From the NCBI GenBank assembly GCA_023381535.1, contig JAMCSN010000033.1, positions 1 to 28,399 on the forward strand: a DNA stretch of 28,399 nt, written 5' to 3'. The stretch comes from Bacteroidota bacterium (lineage in GTDB: Bacteria; Bacteroidota; Ignavibacteria; Ignavibacteriales; Melioribacteraceae). Below, in pieces: positions 15,153-23,757 of this stretch. Position 1 is the stretch's first letter, and each line of letters starts with the position of its first letter. Below the pieces are notes generated by a model. It did not search any database. It was not told where the DNA came from and saw nothing but the letters and a program-made list of their open reading frames with translations. Both the position numbers and the translations under genes were made by a program.

Positions 15153-18100
15153 CTTAAGAACGTCGATTAGTTTTTCGCGAAGCAATGGCTTGGAAACGAA
15201 CTCGGTGAAGCCGGCATTAATAAAACTTTCACGGGCGCCGGGCTGCAAATAAGCAGTGGAAGCAATGATCGGAATATCTTTGTAGCCCGCCATCTTCCGA
15301 ATAATTCTCAACGCATCCAACCCGTTATACTCGCCCTGAAGGTTTATATCCATAATGATGAAATCAAATTTTTTGGTCTTCAGCAGAGGTAATGCCGTTT
15401 CAAAACTAGGAGCGAACTCAATCCCCTTCAAATCTTTCATCTGAACCTTGAACAACAATTGCGAATCGACTTGATCTTCTAAATACAAACAAGATAACTG
15501 TGACACTGCAAGTTCTTTCTTAACAGCCTGTTCAGCTTGAGCAGCTGTTACTTTTTGTTCCGGCAATTTTTCCGTCTTAGGTTTAACCTCCGCAACTTTT
15601 TTGGCTGCAACACTTTCAACTTCCATTTTTTCTTTATCGCTCACAACAAACTTCAACGGGAACAATAACGCGTACTCATGCGGCTCTGAATCTTTGGTGA
15701 TCACTTCTCGCTTTACCGAAAGAAGTTCGATTAGTTTCTTCGCCAACTTAACCGAAAATCTTGAGAAGCCGTAATTTCTTCTGCTCAAATTTTCGTCTTC
15801 GGAAAAAATATCCGTGAATGCTTTCTGCAAGTACGAAGTTATTGCGCTACGTCCGTCCTTAATGCCGATAGCGCAATAATTATCTTGATAAGTCGAAGCC
15901 GAAAGGTAGATTGTATTTTCTTTTGTAATCTGAATCGCAAACTTTATGAACAAAACTAACAGAGACATAAACTTCTGCTTGTCTGTTTCAATGACAAGCG
16001 ATGAAGATATTTTTCCATATGTGACATCAATTTTTCTTGATTCCGCCGCCTTGCGGGTGTTCTCTTTAAGCTCATTCAGCAAGTCAACAAATTTGATCTC
16101 TTCGGGACGGAACTTTATGATCTTTTGTTCTAGCGTAGAATACTCAACGGCATTATCCATTATCTGAAGAAGCAGCTTCTGGTTTTCTTTTATTATTTCT
16201 ACTGCTTCCTTCTGTTCGTCATTCGGCGAAGGTATGCTCTCGCCAAGCTCCTGTGTGAATCCAAGAATAACATTTATCGGTGTTAAGATTTCATGAAAGA
16301 CGTTCGACAAAAACGGAGGATCTATTCTGTGAAGAGGATCTTCCAGAGTCTGTTTTATATCTTTCGATTGCACTGCTTCTTCAAACGGTCGAACGAGCAA
16401 ACTGAATGATTCGATATCACCGGAAAAATTTTTGATCGGTGTTGCAATTAACAAAGCTTTATGCAAGGTACCGGAAGGTTTCTTGATTTCGATTTCGAAG
16501 CTCGTGGTTTTAAGCAGCCCCGAATGAAAAATATTTTTATTAATCTTTGCCCGGTTTTCATCCGAGACAAGAGAAACGAAAGGACGAAGCTCCAGATCCT
16601 TTTTTGAATACCCCAACCGTTTAGTAACCGGTTCGTTGATTTCATTTATGAAGCCGTCTTTATCGGTAACCAATATCGGATCGGTCGTGTGATCAAAATA
16701 AGCTTCAAGCATCTGCAGCTTTTTTTGGGAATCGGCATTTTCGGAAACATTGCGAATAATATTCAGATGTGCTTTCTTTCCTTTGTACTCGATTGTACTT
16801 CTGTTAATTTCGACGAGCACCGACGTGCCGTCATTCTTTTTATGACGCCACGGACCGCTGTAGCTGCCCGGTATCGACTTGCTTTCTCCGGATTGGATAA
16901 TTGTTTGAATGTCTTCCGGCGCATACAGATCGGTTAAATCCATATGGAGAAAATCATTCCGCTTATAACCGTACAACTTGAGTGCGGCGTTATTTACTTC
17001 CAAAAATTTTAGATTTTCTATTTCGTAGATGAACATCGCTTCATTAGTGTTCTCAATAATCGCATCATACATTTTTGCTTTCGAATCTATCAGCGCATCA
17101 TGTTCCAACTTTGGCATAAAACTGATCTGCATGCCCCATAGCTCGCCGTTAGTATCAAAGATTTTTTTCAATCTCACTTCGGAATTGAGTTTCACTCTTT
17201 CGATGAACATATAGTTAAAAACATTTTCCGCACGGAGATCTGGATTCTTCTGATAACTTTCGATGAACGGCATCAACCCTTTTTCAAGAATTCGATTTAC
17301 ATCCGACTGGTAAAGATTTGATTTCCCGTCGAGTTCCATCAACCTGATAAATTCTTGGCTGTATGCCAGCACCCGGTTTTCTCTATTAATCAACAAAACT
17401 GCAAGAGGAAGATGATAAATCAGATCGAGTTCAATCTTCGGACTTTCCTTCTTAGCAAGTGTATCACTCTTTTTCGAAAAACCGATTATGGCAACAACAT
17501 TATTGTCCAAATCGCACAATGGAAATTCTACCAAAGACAAACTGCGTTCTGCGCCGCCAAGGATTGGGAGTGAAATGCCGTCGAGGATAACCGCATTGGT
17601 CGATTCAATCAAGTATTGATCGACAAACTTGTAAAGACTTAGCAGATATTTCGGTAAAAAATCTTCCGCAGATTTATTTTCAAGCTGAGAAGGTTTGGAA
17701 CCGGACGATTCGGCAAATCTATCATTAACCAAAATATACTTGCCGTTCGTTCCTTTAATCCAGAAGTACTCTTCAAGCTCATTAATCTCTTTCTGGATTT
17801 TTGCTTTTTCTATAAATGTAAATGGATAAGTCAGTTTTATCTTATTGACAATGCCTAAGAGTTTTTTATTCTCGACAATTTTTTCGAGATCGGCAGTCGC
17901 TACCCAAAATTTTTGAACCTCCGTAGCGGTTTTTTTAGTTCCAGCTTGTTTGAAGGTAATCAAAAAGTAAACATTGTTTTCGCTGCGAAGGGGAAGGAAA
18001 GAAATAGCGAAGTTTATTTTGCCGCTTTTTACCTGCACTTCAAAATTATCTGTTGTTAGGGATTCAAACTTCCGCGCATCTATGAATAGTTTTTGAAGAC

Positions 18101-18275
18101 TGAGATTGTTTTCTTCGCTGAACAATTCGAAAAAATCCGAATGAGGTGCTGCGCTCGGAAACAGATCTTGGAATTCCTGACCGAGTGCAATTATTCTTCC
18201 TGACTTGTCGATTATCAAACTAATCGGCTCGTTGGCAACTTCCTTCGATATTTTCGTTTTAGCTTCCGTTTCCAT
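15138..18275 (-). CDS. Five-PAS hybrid sensor protein with degenerate kinase domain and intact receiver
   Basis: Cytoplasmic signalling protein of 1045 residues with no membrane segment. Five PAS-like domains lie at roughly 15-100, 150-265, 285-395, 395-510 and 515-630. The dimerisation helix is well kept: H661 in FHEILTPINVILGF. The ATP-binding domain is not. The N-box near residue 775 reads LLVLFIKFAIQIT, with no catalytic Asn. The G1 box near 805 reads IKDGRSAI instead of DxGxG. The G2 box near 835 reads NYGFSRFSVKLAKKL, without the Gly pattern. The C-terminal receiver (about 925-1045) looks functional: ED pair, D976 (IIMDINLQGEYNG), T1007, K1029 (SKPL). It may therefore be phosphorylated by another kinase, or work as a scaffold. 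It starts 8 bases after the FN3 protein stop, so the two likely share a transcript. Confidence 0.85.
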   Translation of the reverse strand: METEAKTKISKEVANEPISLIIDKSGRIIALGQEFQDLFPSAAPHSDFFELFSEENNLSLQKLFIDARKFESLTTDNFEVQVKSGKINFAISFLPLRSENNVYFLITFKQAGTKKTATEVQKFWVATADLEKIVENKKLLGIVNKIKLTYPFTFIEKAKIQKEINELEEYFWIKGTNGKYILVNDRFAESSGSKPSQLENKSAEDFLPKYLLSLYKFVDQYLIESTNAVILDGISLPILGGAERSLSLVEFPLCDLDNNVVAIIGFSKKSDTLAKKESPKIELDLIYHLPLAVLLINRENRVLAYSQEFIRLMELDGKSNLYQSDVNRILEKGLMPFIESYQKNPDLRAENVFNYMFIERVKLNSEVRLKKIFDTNGELWGMQISFMPKLEHDALIDSKAKMYDAIIENTNEAMFIYEIENLKFLEVNNAALKLYGYKRNDFLHMDLTDLYAPEDIQTIIQSGESKSIPGSYSGPWRHKKNDGTSVLVEINRSTIEYKGKKAHLNIIRNVSENADSQKKLQMLEAYFDHTTDPILVTDKDGFINEINEPVTKRLGYSKKDLELRPFVSLVSDENRAKINKNIFHSGLLKTTSFEIEIKKPSGTLHKALLIATPIKNFSGDIESFSLLVRPFEEAVQSKDIKQTLEDPLHRIDPPFLSNVFHEILTPINVILGFTQELGESIPSPNDEQKEAVEIIKENQKLLLQIMDNAVEYSTLEQKIIKFRPEEIKFVDLLNELKENTRKAAESRKIDVTYGKISSSLVIETDKQKFMSLLVLFIKFAIQITKENTIYLSASTYQDNYCAIGIKDGRSAITSYLQKAFTDIFSEDENLSRRNYGFSRFSVKLAKKLIELLSVKREVITKDSEPHEYALLFPLKFVVSDKEKMEVESVAAKKVAEVKPKTEKLPEQKVTAAQAEQAVKKELAVSQLSCLYLEDQVDSQLLFKVQMKDLKGIEFAPSFETALPLLKTKKFDFIIMDINLQGEYNGLDALRIIRKMAGYKDIPIIASTAYLQPGARESFINAGFTEFVSKPLLREKLIDVLKKIFE

Positions 18276-18283
18276 TTCAAATT

Positions 18284-19543
18284 CTAGTTTGGTACGTTAA
18301 TCGTTACAGTGTTTGAGTACGGAGTGTAAGTGTTAGTACCAAGAATCTGTCTCACTCGATAAACATACAGTGTTCCCGGTTGAACCGTGCTGTCAATAAA
18401 TTTCGTCTGATCAGGCGCAGCAGTTCCGATTTCCACGTAGGAATTGCTTCCTAAACTTTCTTTGCGCTCGATGACCGTTCCTTGCTGAATATTTTTGTTG
18501 TTGTCCACCCATTCGAGACTGACGCCCTGTCCCGTGTAAAAAACCGCAGTCAGGTTAGACGGCGCAGAAAAATCTTTATAATAAGTAGTAACAGAAGCTT
18601 CATTAGAAAATGAACTGTTCGACTGTTTGACGAAATATGCAACCCGATACTTATAACCAGTATTGGCTTGAACCGAATTGTCGTAATACTCGGTTACATT
18701 TGCATCGGTAAGCGCAATCGTTTGGAAATTATTTGTAAAAGGATCTGTTCTTTGGATTAAGAAGCCGTCTTCATTCGTAACAAAATCTATCCAGCGCAAT
18801 CGAACCGAACTAGCGCCAATTGCTTCAGATCTTAAGTTCCAAGGACCTCCCGGCAAACCGCTGGTGCTGGCTTCGTTGCTGAACAGTGAATATCCGGTTG
18901 TGTTGTAAGCCCTCACCTTGTAAAAATAATTCACGAATGGAGAGAGACTCTGATCACGCGTTGTAATAGTGTTAGCCGGCAAAGTCGCAATTTTTCTGTA
19001 ATCGATGTCAACATTTCCGCCAAGATCTTTACGCCAGAGTTCAAAACCTTTTTCATTATAGGAACTGTCGTCCCAGTGAAGAAGAACTTCGTAATCATTC
19101 ACTCTGCTTAAGAATAGTTTGCCAGGCGCTTTAGGTTCTTTATCTTTTACAAAAATATTGTCTTGCGTTTTGCTGGTCTTCAGTTTGCCTTGTTTGTTGT
19201 AAACTACAACATAGTAACTGATCGTTTTACCCACTAAAGTCGAATCGACTATAAGGTACAAATTGGGATTTGTGCCATCTGTATTTTGAGCAGTTCTCTT
19301 GACAAACACGCCGTTCACAAATACATCATAGTATGCCAGACCTTGCCCGGCTGATCCATCGGCAGCTTTATAATTAATGTAAGTTTGTCCAACCTTTACT
19401 GTATCACCGGATTTCGGGCTATAAATATCTATACCCGGTGTTGTAGAGTTTTGAGTGTCCGTCAGTGATTCGACGCATCTGATGGACAAAGTTGCCGCCA
19501 AGAGAAAAAGCGGCAATTGTAAAAGTGTTTTACTACTTATCAT
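18284..19543 (-). CDS. Exported fibronectin type III protein, possible lipoprotein
   Basis: Predicted envelope protein of 419 residues. I start at the ATG at 19543 rather than the TTG at 19549. A hydrophobic leader (LLQLPLFLLAATLSIRC) ends in a cysteine, but with Arg before it the lipobox is non-standard, so lipidation is uncertain. After it come an Ig-like domain (about 38-135, SPKSGDTVKVG) and three fibronectin type III domains at about 139-228, 232-325 and 328-419, each with the typical Trp core and YxxRVxAY-type strand. There is no enzyme motif and no sorting tail. Such proteins usually bind polymers or other proteins. It lies between the exopolysaccharide module and the sensor gene on the same strand, which hints at a surface-sensing or matrix role, but that is an inference. 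Confidence 0.7.
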   Translation of the reverse strand: MISSKTLLQLPLFLLAATLSIRCVESLTDTQNSTTPGIDIYSPKSGDTVKVGQTYINYKAADGSAGQGLAYYDVFVNGVFVKRTAQNTDGTNPNLYLIVDSTLVGKTISYYVVVYNKQGKLKTSKTQDNIFVKDKEPKAPGKLFLSRVNDYEVLLHWDDSSYNEKGFELWRKDLGGNVDIDYRKIATLPANTITTRDQSLSPFVNYFYKVRAYNTTGYSLFSNEASTSGLPGGPWNLRSEAIGASSVRLRWIDFVTNEDGFLIQRTDPFTNNFQTIALTDANVTEYYDNSVQANTGYKYRVAYFVKQSNSSFSNEASVTTYYKDFSAPSNLTAVFYTGQGVSLEWVDNNKNIQQGTVIERKESLGSNSYVEIGTAAPDQTKFIDSTVQPGTLYVYRVRQILGTNTYTPYSNTVTINVPN

Positions 19544-19733
19544 TTTCAATTTGAACCGGCACCAATATTTCTTTTGGAATACAATTTAATAAATACTGAT
19601 AAGTTTTTATAATATAATTACAAAGGAAACATAAAATATGTGCGGCTTTCAGGCTGGTGTTCCCAACTATGTTAAGGGGAAAAATTCGCATCTTATGTTC
19701 AGATCACAATACAATTCACAAGCACTCGTTGAA

Positions 19734-21632
19734 TTAACTGCTAACGTTCTCATAATCCACCAGCAGCGACCTTGTTTCATGCGGTTCCATCCTATCAAGG
19801 TAGAAATAAAGCGTCTGCTTATCATCGGATAATTTATAGTTCGGTATTTTGGTGTTTATTATGTCCGATGAGACTTCCACGTTCTTAACTTTCTTATTGA
19901 AGTTAATCTGAACAACAACGTCTTCAGCTCTTTCGTCTTTTGGATTATTGAGCTCAACGGCAATCCTTCTTGCGCTTCTAGTTTCATATCTGACTTCAAC
20001 ACCTTCTCTGTGAGCCCACCATGTTTGCAGTTCTTTCAAAGATGTAATCCAAACCTTCTTGCTCTCTGCATAACGAATTATATCTCCAATGACAGACACA
20101 TATTGCGGTAACAACTGGTATTGAGTATGCACTTTGAAAACATAAAGTCCGCCTTCAAACAAAATACGGTCAACATCTTCCTCATAAGTATATCGCTGAA
20201 AATCCGTGTTGACCAATCCGTAGTCACGCACTACCTCATAATCATCTCTTGCTGTTTTAGTGATAACTATGATTGCTTTGTTATTTCTATACTTAATTTC
20301 CGGAACAGAACGATCCGTAAGCGAATCTGTTAACAAGAACTCATAACCCAAGGATGACATTGCCTGCATTGTGTTATCATCATAGTATCCGTTCAACGGC
20401 ATGAAAGCCTTTATTCTTTTGCCGGTTATTTTTTTCAATGTATCGGCGGCGTATTTCAATCCTGAAGTTTGCGAATCCTTGCTATACAATTTATTAACCG
20501 TGTCTTCAGGAGATTCCAAAAAACCAATGTCAACGATAGCGCCTAAATCGCCTTTGGCAGCCAACGATCTCACCAGTCCCGGATTTTTTCTGGCAACATC
20601 GGCATTAACAAAAAAAGTAAAGGGAACGTTATTATAGTTTAGAACCGAATTAAGATTTGAAATATTTCCGGGCTGTTCGCTAATTGTTGGTATGAAAAGC
20701 ATTGCTGCATCATACTGCTGAGGCCAATCTTTAACAAATGCCGTAGGTTGATAAATGAGCCAGTTAACGGAGTTATTAAAAAGTTTTTCGAAGTAAACGT
20801 AATCTTTCTGCACACCAATAACGGAATTAAGTTCAAAACCATACCAAACGAATCGTCCCTTACCGTAAGAGCCGTAAGCAATTCCTGCACTCTTCTGAAT
20901 TTCTTCGTGAACCAATCCCGCTTCTTTACGGAAATCATACCAAAAACTTACTTGTGTTGTTCTGGGTTCGAGCACTTCGGCATAGATTGGTCTATCCCAT
21001 GTTGCAATTTTCAGAGCGTAACCGGTTGGGATACCGGCTGTAAGCGGCAGGTCTCCACGTAACGTGTGAACTTTATATGTTTCTTCCGGCTTAATTTCTT
21101 TGTTGAATTTCATTCCAAACAACTCGGTAAAGAAATCCCAACCTCTCCATTTCGCTTCATCCGAATAAGTGGCAGGTCCGCCGGTAACGAATACACTCCC
21201 GCCGTTTTCTACATATCGTTTTATTTGAACAATTTCGTTGTCACTCAATGCTTTTGATCCTGGAAGAATCAAAAGTTTATATTCATAGTGCTGGCCTAGT
21301 TCAATTGTCTGATCGGAAATAATATCGTAATCCATTTTGGCGTTCTTGATGAATCTTTTCCAAGTGTCAACATTATCTCTAAGCCATGTGCTGCCTGCCG
21401 GTAGCATGTTCTCGGTATATTGGGAATAAAGAATGGCTGCCTTACCTTTTTTCTCAGCAGAAGTAAATTTCAGATTGTTCTTTGTGGGCAATATTTCTTT
21501 AAGCTCATAATTTCCGTAAATATTTTTTACTATGAGCAAAAAAACGAGAATAGCAGTAATTAATAGTACTAAGCCGCTGAGAAAAATTATTAGATAATTT
21601 ACTCGTAAGCCTTTAAGGGTTTTTACCGCCAC
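19734..21632 (-). CDS. Membrane-anchored protein with amidotransferase-like and degenerate NodB-deacetylase domains
   Basis: A 632-residue protein with one N-terminal membrane helix (about 13-35), the rest probably periplasmic. Residues 60-290 resemble a class I amidotransferase-like/ThuA fold (KLLILPGSKALSDNEIVQIKRYVENG). Residues 305-470 follow the polysaccharide deacetylase (NodB) fold, but the metal motifs are gone. TFDDG is replaced by MLFIPTIS (after D308), HSxxH by VDIGFLES and RPPYG by MPLNGYY. A beta domain ends the protein. The start is GTG, overlapping the stop of the small upstream protein by 10 bases, with AGAGGAT upstream, so translation is probably coupled. By position it takes the PgaB-like slot of an exopolysaccharide system. 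It probably binds rather than deacetylates glycan. Confidence 0.72.
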   Translation of the reverse strand: MAVKTLKGLRVNYLIIFLSGLVLLITAILVFLLIVKNIYGNYELKEILPTKNNLKFTSAEKKGKAAILYSQYTENMLPAGSTWLRDNVDTWKRFIKNAKMDYDIISDQTIELGQHYEYKLLILPGSKALSDNEIVQIKRYVENGGSVFVTGGPATYSDEAKWRGWDFFTELFGMKFNKEIKPEETYKVHTLRGDLPLTAGIPTGYALKIATWDRPIYAEVLEPRTTQVSFWYDFRKEAGLVHEEIQKSAGIAYGSYGKGRFVWYGFELNSVIGVQKDYVYFEKLFNNSVNWLIYQPTAFVKDWPQQYDAAMLFIPTISEQPGNISNLNSVLNYNNVPFTFFVNADVARKNPGLVRSLAAKGDLGAIVDIGFLESPEDTVNKLYSKDSQTSGLKYAADTLKKITGKRIKAFMPLNGYYDDNTMQAMSSLGYEFLLTDSLTDRSVPEIKYRNNKAIIVITKTARDDYEVVRDYGLVNTDFQRYTYEEDVDRILFEGGLYVFKVHTQYQLLPQYVSVIGDIIRYAESKKVWITSLKELQTWWAHREGVEVRYETRSARRIAVELNNPKDERAEDVVVQINFNKKVKNVEVSSDIINTKIPNYKLSDDKQTLYFYLDRMEPHETRSLLVDYENVSS

Positions 21633-22051
21633 CTTAAATTATCCTCTTGTTTTTTGTCTTGCCGCGTTGGTTCTACATAACCTTCGTTCGTATATCGAAC
21701 AAACTTCTTTCTGCCTGTCGCTCTTTCGGATTCAGTAGCCGGTCTCTGCTCATATGTCGGAGCCGAGCCAACAAAAGTCGGTTTCAATTCCGGTCCGCGC
21801 GATGACTCACGCGCAGGTTCCTGCTGATACGTTTGAGCTTCAAACGTACGTCTTTCCGGCGTCATTCTCTGCTCGGCAATAAGAGGTGCTGGCGTAATTA
21901 GCTCGGCAGGAATTGCGGCTGGCTGCGCGGCTTGGGCGGTGATACCTTTCCTCTCCCGTACCTTATACAAAATGTATGCACCTACGGCAAGAATAAATGT
22001 TGAAATAGTCGCAACCAGAATTATTAAAGAAAGTATTGGAATTAATTCCAT
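21623..22051 (-). CDS. Small single-helix membrane protein with charged disordered tail
   Basis: I do not recognise this 142-residue protein. Residues 5-30 (LSLIILVATISTFILAVGAYIL) form one membrane helix followed by KVRERK, so the tail is probably cytoplasmic by the positive-inside rule. The remaining 110 residues are rich in Ala, Pro, Glu, Gln, Arg and Thr and look disordered. A good ribosome site (AGAGGT) lies five bases before its ATG. It sits 23 bases after the glycosyltransferase and overlaps the next gene by 10 bases. This is the place where PgaD or BcsB-type accessory subunits occur in other systems. A role as accessory subunit of the synthase is an inference from position only. Confidence 0.75.
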   Translation of the reverse strand: MELIPILSLIILVATISTFILAVGAYILYKVRERKGITAQAAQPAAIPAELITPAPLIAEQRMTPERRTFEAQTYQQEPARESSRGPELKPTFVGSAPTYEQRPATESERATGRKKFVRYTNEGYVEPTRQDKKQEDNLRWR

Positions 22052-22074
22052 ATTAACCTCTAATAAATAAAAAT

Positions 22075-23505
22075 TTACTTTGATGCTGCAGACTGAGCAG
22101 CAACTTTTGATGTTCCACTTGCCATTCCGGTTCTTTCCAACTTGCCCCAGGTCATTCTAATACCCAGGAACTCCTCTACGGTAGCCATTGCTTTTGTAAC
22201 ATCTATCAAAAGTATGAATACTACCCGATAAATTATTGCGTAAGGAACCAATCGGAATTCCTCTTTTTCAGTAGCTATACAATAAACGGCTGCCATCATA
22301 TCTAAAACCGCGATTCCCACCCACCAAAGGAAGATGAAACTCGACAAGCCATAGAACAATGCAACAATAATAAAATAAAGGTTCACAAAAATGTTCATTG
22401 CGGGCCAAACAAGAGCTTCGTAAAACATAGTCCAAAGAATCATACTGTTGTTAAAATTCACTGTCGGATTAATAAGGTATCTCTTGTGTTTTCTGATAGC
22501 CTGAAGTATTCCTCTTGTCCATCTGTATCTCTGTTTTAAAAGCTGCTGTATTGTAACCGGGGCTTCAGTATAAGCGATTGCATTTGGTTCATAGACAATC
22601 CTCCAACCGTTCGCAAGAATTTTCAAAGTTACGTCAGCATCTTCGGCAAATGTGTCGCTGGAATAAAAGCCCGAATCTCGTAAAGCTGTTCTTCTAAATA
22701 GTCCTATCGGACCCGGAATTATATTTACCATTTGCGCAAACCCTTGTGCACTGCGAGCCATATTCAATCCTTCCAAATACTCAAGCGCTTGCAAATCGGT
22801 AAGAACTCTTTTTCTATTTTGAACTTTAACATTTCCTGCAACAGCCCCAACATTGGGATCTACAAAATGTCTAACAGCCATTCGTAATGTGTTAGGTGTT
22901 AATTGGGAATCACCGTCCATGCACAAAACAAACTGCGCCTCCGAGTATTGAATTCCTGCATTCAACGCTTTGGCTTTTCCGCCGTTAGGTTTGTTGATTA
23001 GAGAGACTTTCACCATTCCGCTTCTGCCTTTTTTATAGCCGACGAGACCACCGCCAACAGCTGCTGTATCATCAGTCGATCCGTCGTTAACAATAATAAT
23101 CTCATAGTTCGGATAATCTAAATCAAGCAAAGAATCGATGGAAGAATTAAGTATCTTACCTTCATTAAAAACCGGTACAATAATAGAAATGAACGGATAG
23201 TACCCTTCCTTTGACTGGACAGTGTACTTTGTCACATATAAGTATGCCATAAACAGAATAGCAAAATAGCGGATTAATAGAACGAATAGAAAGATTACAA
23301 GCGACACAATAGAAGAGTAAACAAACAATCCGCTCCACGTTAAAACAGTAAGAGGCAATGTTAGAATGATGGTGACGATCAAGAATAGCGAGAGTAACCC
23401 TGAAACAAAAATCGTTCGCATCTTTTCAGCCGCTAACTTTCTCTTAGGCGGCTGTGTTTCTCGATTATCAAGTGCAATTTGATATTTTTGAGTAGTTTCG
23501 TTCAT
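22075..23505 (-). CDS. Processive family 2 glycosyltransferase, membrane exopolysaccharide synthase
   Basis: Inner-membrane synthase of 476 residues, similar in layout to PgaC/IcaA and BcsA. Two membrane helices precede the catalytic domain (about 30-57 and 62-92), and about three or four follow it (from about 355). Catalytic motifs are complete: D141 (VNDGSTDDT), DxD at D197-D199 (CMDGDSQ), E288-D289 (FAEDADV) and QxxRW at 325-329 (QRYRW). These motifs mark a processive beta-glycan synthase that polymerises and extrudes the chain. There is no PilZ domain, so direct c-di-GMP control as in BcsA is not seen. The sugar is unknown. It starts about 250 bases after the SGNH gene and opens the three-gene group 23505-19734. 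No ribosome site is evident. Confidence 0.9.
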   Translation of the reverse strand: MNETTQKYQIALDNRETQPPKRKLAAEKMRTIFVSGLLSLFLIVTIILTLPLTVLTWSGLFVYSSIVSLVIFLFVLLIRYFAILFMAYLYVTKYTVQSKEGYYPFISIIVPVFNEGKILNSSIDSLLDLDYPNYEIIIVNDGSTDDTAAVGGGLVGYKKGRSGMVKVSLINKPNGGKAKALNAGIQYSEAQFVLCMDGDSQLTPNTLRMAVRHFVDPNVGAVAGNVKVQNRKRVLTDLQALEYLEGLNMARSAQGFAQMVNIIPGPIGLFRRTALRDSGFYSSDTFAEDADVTLKILANGWRIVYEPNAIAYTEAPVTIQQLLKQRYRWTRGILQAIRKHKRYLINPTVNFNNSMILWTMFYEALVWPAMNIFVNLYFIIVALFYGLSSFIFLWWVGIAVLDMMAAVYCIATEKEEFRLVPYAIIYRVVFILLIDVTKAMATVEEFLGIRMTWGKLERTGMASGTSKVAAQSAASK

Positions 23506-23665
23506 TTCTATATTTATAGTATAGATATCAAATAGTTAATACATATTCAGTGCCAGGGTATTATTCATTTATGAACTCTGTGAGCAACTAATTTCAATGT
23601 ATTTGTCTCAGTTCTAACACAATGGCTCGAATAGGAACAATCTCCGAAGAAATATAACTTTTTAT

Positions 23666-23692
23666 TTAACTTATTGCAACCAAATAAGTTAA
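23666..23692. repeat. AT-rich 10-bp perfect inverted repeat
   Basis: TTAACTTATT (23666-23675) and AATAAGTTAA (23683-23692) around a 7-nt loop lie in the 252-base gap between the SGNH gene stop and the glycosyltransferase start. No T-run follows on the minus strand. It could be an operator or an attenuator stem that separates the two halves of the exopolysaccharide cluster. Confidence 0.4.
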
Positions 23693-23757
23693 TCATTATC
23701 CTTAAAGGAAGAATATAGGAAAAACTTCTAATTCTTTTTATTTAGTAACTTCAAAAA

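Noticed and set aside
19638..19832. Plus-strand frame of 64 codons beginning MCGFQAGVPNY
   Set aside because: It runs into the 3' end of the deacetylase-fold gene on the other strand, has no leader, domain or clear ribosome site, and does not look like a real protein.
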